Assembly: GCA_964346185.1 (NCBI GenBank)
Contig: CAYFTR010000041.1
Coordinates: forward strand, 1 to 9,751
DNA length: 9,751 nt
Origin: JAAYJS01 sp964346185
GTDB taxonomy: Bacteria > Bacillota > Clostridia > Eubacteriales > Eubacteriaceae
Direction: 5' to 3'
Below the pieces are notes generated by a model. That model was not told the DNA's origin, made no database searches, and worked only from the letters and a program-made list of their open reading frames with translations. The translations under genes and the position numbers were made by a program. Within the stretch, counting starts at the first letter, position 1, and each line of letters opens with the position of its first letter. Shown here piece by piece: positions 7,313 through 9,751 of the stretch.

Positions 7313-7484
7313 ATGACAAAAATCACCGAATATGTTCATTTAATTGACGTTTATAGATGTTAAATATAAATTTAATCAATGACTGAAAAACAGAGTGAAA
7401 CAATTTTATTTAGAAAAAATCGTGGTCGTCAGATTAAAGGAATAGGGCTAAAATTTTTAAGGATATATCTAAAACATTTATGAC
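7313..7484 (+). pseudogene. Possible YlxM-like HTH protein relic
   Basis: ATG 7313 opens MTKITEYVHLIDVYR, and after several stops the same frame gives MTEKQSETI (from 7379) up to TGA at 7482-7484. Together they resemble the start of YlxM/p13-type sigma-70-like helix-turn-helix proteins, whose N-terminus reads like ...LLDxYGxLLTEKQRE.... The remainder is degraded beyond recognition. In intact genomes ylxM normally precedes ffh; no ffh is here. The resemblance covers fewer than 30 residues, so this is a tentative reading. Confidence 0.3.
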
Positions 7485-7549
7485 AACTTTAAAGGCAGAA
7501 ACCTCGTATGATAATGGAAAAGTAAATTAGTAAATCAATAAAAAATTAT

Positions 7550-7578
7550 TTGACATTTAGCCATTAATTTTATAAAAT
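7550..7578 (+). promoter_or_regulatory. Promoter of rplM-rpsI
   Basis: A consensus -35 TTGACA (7550-7555), a 17-base spacer and -10 TAAAAT (7573-7578) in an A+T-rich stretch. Transcription should begin near 7585 and give a leader of about 94 bases. This is the strongest promoter in the window, as expected for ribosomal protein genes. Confidence 0.85.
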
Positions 7579-7584
7579 ACAAGT

Positions 7585-7678
7585 TGTATGTAAAACAATA
7601 AGCCCCTTACATTCATGAACATCGACAATGCCCCACTTTTGTCGAGGATAAACAAACAAAACAGGAGGACTTTGAAAA
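7585..7678 (+). ncRNA. Structured 5' leader of rplM (L13-leader-like)
   Basis: The leader holds two hairpins. The first is TGTATGTAA (7585-7593) with TTACATTCA (7607-7615), with one U-U mismatch; the second is TCGACAA (7622-7628) with TTGTCGA (7639-7645). An unstructured A-rich run and AGGAGG (7663-7668) follow. Bacillota often have an autoregulatory L13 leader bound by the ribosomal protein itself. The position and two-hairpin form fit, but I cannot confirm the family consensus. Confidence 0.5.
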
Positions 7679-8122
7679 ATGTTAGCGAAAGCCACAATTA
7701 TGGCAAAGCCTCAAGAAATAGAACGCAAATGGTACGTCGTCGATGCACAAGATAAAGTATTGGGACGTTTAGCCAGCGAAATTGCAAATATTCTTAGAGG
7801 AAAAAACAAACCTTACTTTACACCCCATGTAGACTGTGGAGATTATGTGATTATTATCAATGCAGATAAAATCAAACTGACAGGAAAAAAACTGGAACAA
7901 AAAATTTACCAAACCTACTCCGGCTATCAAGGCGGTCGTAAAGAAATGGTATACTCCGAACTATTAGCGAAAAAACCGGAATTTCTGGTATACAAAGCTG
8001 TAAAGGGTATGGTTCCCCACACAAAATTAGGAAACCAAATCATTAAAAAGCTAAAGGTTTATGCCGGTAGCGAACACCCCCACGAAGCACAACAACCGGA
8101 AGTGTTAGAGATTCATTGCTAG
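7679..8122 (+). CDS. rplM: Ribosomal protein L13 (uL13)
   Basis: A complete 147-residue L13, an early-assembling protein of the 50S subunit. Family landmarks are ERKWYVVDA near residue 15, LGRLASEIANILRGKNKP (28-45), HVDCGDYVIIINADKIKLTG, KGMVPHTKLG and the C-terminal KLKVYAGSEHPHEAQQPEV. ATG 7679 is preferred over the internal ATG at 7700 (MAKPQE) because AGGAGG ends 10 bases before it and short MxxxxMAKP extensions are usual in Bacillota. The usual HVDTGD reads HVDCGD here, a mild substitution. It stops with TAG, 17 bases before rpsI, with which it forms the conserved two-gene operon. Probably autoregulated through its leader. Confidence 0.98.
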   Translation: MLAKATIMAKPQEIERKWYVVDAQDKVLGRLASEIANILRGKNKPYFTPHVDCGDYVIIINADKIKLTGKKLEQKIYQTYSGYQGGRKEMVYSELLAKKPEFLVYKAVKGMVPHTKLGNQIIKKLKVYAGSEHPHEAQQPEVLEIHC

Positions 8123-8139
8123 GAATAGGAGAGGAATAA

Positions 8140-8532
8140 ATGGCTAAAGTACAATATTTTGGAACCGGTAGAAGAAAAACCTCCGTTGCTCGTGTACGCT
8201 TATTACCCGGTGATGGCAAAATGACGATCAACGGTAGAGATATCGTCGATTATTTCGGTCTGGATACGTTAAAAGTAATTGCAAAACAACCCTTGGTCTT
8301 AACAGCAACTGAAAATAACTTTGATGTGATTGTCAACGTTAAAGGTGGCGGTTTAACAGGACAGGCGGGTGCAATCCGTCACGGTATTGCCCGTGCGTTG
8401 ATCGAAGCGGACGCCAACCTGAGAGGCGAACTGAAAAGAGCCGGTTTCTTAACCAGAGACCCGAGAATGACCGAAAGAAAGAAATACGGTCTTAAAAAAG
8501 CTCGTAGAGCACCACAATTTTCAAAACGTTAA
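8140..8532 (+). CDS. rpsI: Ribosomal protein S9 (uS9)
   Basis: A complete 130-residue S9 of the 30S subunit head. Landmarks are the N-terminal YFGTGRRKTSVARVRL, then VNVKGGGLTGQAGAIRHGIARAL, LKRAGFLTRDPR and the basic C-terminal tail KKYGLKKARRAPQFSKR. The terminal SKR reaches the peptidyl site and touches the initiator/P-site tRNA in known ribosomes. AGGAGAGG (8127-8134) precedes the ATG. It is the last gene of the rplM operon, and the terminator starts about 15 bases after its stop. Length and every motif are normal. Confidence 0.98.
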   Translation: MAKVQYFGTGRRKTSVARVRLLPGDGKMTINGRDIVDYFGLDTLKVIAKQPLVLTATENNFDVIVNVKGGGLTGQAGAIRHGIARALIEADANLRGELKRAGFLTRDPRMTERKKYGLKKARRAPQFSKR

Positions 8533-8546
8533 GCTTTATTTGCAGC

Positions 8547-8611
8547 TTAAGTACCTACAAAACTTCCCTGAATGCTTGCATTCAAAGGGAAGTTTTTTTG
8601 TAGGTGCTTAA
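8547..8611 (+). terminator. Long intrinsic terminator of rplM-rpsI
   Basis: Concentric pairs are TTAAGTACCTACAA (8547-8560) with TTGTAGGTGCTTAA (8598-8611, one G-U), AACTTCCCT (8561-8569) with AGGGAAGTT (8586-8594), and GAATG with CATTC at the tip. The inner stem is followed by a run of seven T (8593-8599) that itself pairs little. It stops the ribosomal operon. Because the structure is symmetric it could also work on leftward transcripts from the broken hicAB pair. Confidence 0.92.
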
Positions 8612-8954
8612 ATTATCCAATGAGGCTTCGTTAAGCTACAATGGGATAGATAGCATTTTTTAACGGAGCTGGTTGTCGTATTTTTTTCTGTGTGCCAAAG
8701 TATCAACGGCGACTAAGGTTAAAATATCCGCTTTGTTTGATAGCACTATATCGGTTATAGGTGTAACCCTAGGCGGTTGCTTTTTTTGGTCTTCATATTC
8801 TGTAAGATGGGTTGCCAATAAATCTTCCGCCATTTTAATTGCTTCATATAAGTCAACCCCTTGGGTTTGTCGGTCTATGTCCGGGATATTCACAAAATAA
8901 AAATCGTCTTCTTTGAGCGGTGGTGTGATGATTGTCGGATAAGATATACTTCAT
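8612..8954 (-). pseudogene. hicB: HicB-family antitoxin, broken
   Basis: Residues such as FYFVNIPDID, TQGVDLYEAIKMAEDLL, ITDIVLSNKA, LTLVAVDTLAHRKKYDN match HicB antitoxins (degenerate RNase-H-like fold, sometimes with a C-terminal DNA-binding part). The true start is ATG at 8954, with AAAGGAAA just before it. One extra T at 8941/8942 shifts the frame after four codons: MKYI, then YPTIITPPLKEDDFYFV in the next frame. After KKYDN the frame meets TAA (8660-8662), then continues KMLSIPL and meets TAG (8636-8638) where the family has Trp (IPxWLN), then LNEASLDN. The C-terminal DNA-binding part is thus removed and the end abuts the rpsI terminator. The piece from GTG 8893 to 8660 stays open, but nothing suggests that it is translated. 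Confidence 0.75.
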
Positions 8955-8999
8955 TTTGTTTTCCTTTCGTTTTTATTATATATATGTGCGGCTAGAGGG

Positions 9000-9182
9000 C
9001 TATTTAAGCCCCCACCGTTTAATAATTGCCTTTGCGAGATTTTCGTTTATTTCTTGATGTCTCGGTATCAACTTTATCTTTGAGCCTTATCTAAATTTGA
9101 TGTGTTTTGTTCCTTTATCTTTTCAACCGTTCTTTTTAAGCAATTTCATTAACCTCTTTGCTTCGTTTGTTACTTCTTCGGA
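9000..9182 (-). pseudogene. hicA: HicA-family toxin (mRNA interferase), broken
   Basis: Upstream of the hicB relic on the same strand, one frame reads EAKRLMKLLKKNG, stop, KDKGTKHIKFR, stop, GSKIKLIPRHQEINENLAKA, then IIKRWGLK and TAG (9000-9002). This is a HicA layout: an N-terminal KLLKKNGW helix, a GT/S-x-H catalytic histidine strand, and VPRHxEI. The first internal stop is TGA (9123-9125) exactly where HicA has Trp after KKNG. The second is TAA (9087-9089) in the RxGSK turn. No start codon is visible. HicA is a small dsRBD-like RNase neutralised by HicB; the 45-base gap to hicB and the toxin-first order are normal for hicAB. With two stops this copy is dead. Confidence 0.62.
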
Positions 9183-9242
9183 CCTATATTTACCTTATAT
9201 CATGTACAAAGAAGAAAGAAAAGCATTTTATAAAAAATAAAT

Positions 9243-9672
9243 ATGCCTGTTTTTGAGGAGTATTTAACGGCGGTCTTAGAGAGCGACGGTAAAACTTATA
9301 CTTACTACGACCTGCTACGATCTGACTCAAAAACAACACCAAATGGAACGGGCAAACAGGCGTACCCAACGGGAGATGACGGGACACCGTTCTTCAGGCG
9401 ACCGTGAAGCCTAAGGGCGGCGGGTATCAAATATCAACGTAAAATGCAGCTTCAGTAAGCAGGCACGGTTAAAGCCCAAATATGACCGATTAAGGGTTGA
9501 GGCGGGTAAGACGCCCACAGACGGTGGTAATGGTGGTATAATTAAAAAAAGAGAAAATAGTGTAACGACTAGCAAAGAACCCCAAAAATCCAGAAATATA
9601 AAGCCTATGGGCAAAGGTCTTCAGATTGATTTACAAATTTTTAGGGAAAAAGATTTATCTAAAATAAAGTGA
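9243..9672 (+). pseudogene. Phage minor capsid / head morphogenesis protein, C-terminal relic
   Basis: Frame 3 gives DGKTYTYYDL. A tandem 10-base duplication at 9307-9326 (CTACGACCTG then CTACGATCTG) then moves the reading to frame 1, which continues DLTQKQHQMERANRRTQREM and TGHRSSGDREA. Removing one copy restores a smooth TYYDLTQKQ. Frame 1 meets TAA at 9412-9414, IKYQRKMQ appears in frame 3 near 9430-9453, and frame 1 resumes with FSKQARLKPKYDRLRVEAGK and runs to TGA 9670-9672. The pattern DGKTYTxYxxTQxQRxxE...RxxxREhxxxxxxGD...FSKxAGLxxxxxRhRV is that of the C-terminal part of Bacillota phage minor capsid proteins (SPP1 gp7-like group), as I recall it. The remaining basic tail (to about residue SKIK) is not recognised. 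Non-functional. Confidence 0.5.
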
Positions 9673-9690
9673 TGCTTTAATTAAAAAAGG

Positions 9691-9751
9691 AATACATATA
9701 CAGTAGTCAGCGGCGACAGTCTTTGGCGGATTGCCGCCAGACTTTTAGGCG
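9691..9751 (+). pseudogene. LysM domain fragment, runs off the window
   Basis: The last 20 codons read NTYTVVSGDSLWRIAARLLG, the canonical start of a LysM peptidoglycan-binding domain. In frame, TAA at 9685-9687 precedes it, and no ATG, GTG or TTG start stands in between, although AAAGGA (9686-9691) resembles a ribosome-binding site. It is therefore likely the remains of a phage lysin or baseplate LysM protein that lost its start, or a gene joined to unrelated DNA. What follows lies outside the window. Confidence 0.6.

Noticed and set aside
9202..9240. Short plus-strand frame MYKEERKAFYKK, possibly the start of a phage HNH endonuclease
   Set aside because: Only twelve codons before TAA and no HNH motif downstream; too little to support a call.
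9190..9614. Two minus-strand open frames of 65 and 67 codons, one with a hydrophobic stretch
   Set aside because: The plus strand of the same stretch carries recognisable phage capsid text. The minus frames have no motif and the hydrophobic run is antisense to it.

Overview
The window reads as chromosome from a low-to-moderate-GC anaerobic Bacillota (Clostridia-like) bacterium. The L13 and S9 proteins are of Gram-positive type, the ribosome-binding sites are strong AGGAGG-type sites, and the accessory genes (McrC, a KilA-N protein, HicAB, an MMPL exporter with a heptad-repeat partner) resemble those common in that phylum. I cannot name the genus.

Left part (1-1710, + strand): the last 55 codons of a McrC-type subunit of a McrBC modification-dependent restriction system. 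It is followed by an unrecognised 371-residue protein and, overlapping it by 17 bases, a 64-residue zinc-ribbon/one-helix membrane protein. The cluster closes in a composite inverted-repeat block that ends in a good intrinsic terminator. It looks like the 3' end of a defence operon with two uncharacterised passengers.

Second part (1711-2640): decayed DNA. A KilA-N-domain gene can be reconstructed here, but it carries at least three single-base indels and three in-frame stops. Its 3' end runs into an unrelated open frame of unknown origin.

Middle (2641-7039, - strand): an intact two-gene operon, reading leftwards. It encodes an MMPL/RND-type exporter (689 aa) and a secreted protein rich in xxxLxxG repeats (758 aa). 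The exporter stop codon directly abuts the partner's start codon, and a perfect 12-bp-stem terminator follows the operon. They are probably one envelope export machine.

Spacer 7040-7549: mostly relics (a short hydrophobic frame and a possible YlxM-like fragment). It is followed by a consensus promoter, a structured leader and the housekeeping operon rplM-rpsI (L13-S9, 7679-8532), which ends in a very long terminator.

Right part (8612-9751): more decayed mobile DNA. It holds a broken hicAB toxin-antitoxin pair on the - strand, the C-terminal half of a phage minor capsid protein broken by a 10-bp tandem duplication and other lesions on the + strand, and a LysM-domain fragment running off the edge. 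The housekeeping operon and the exporter operon are therefore flanked by remnants of prophage and accessory DNA in advanced decay.
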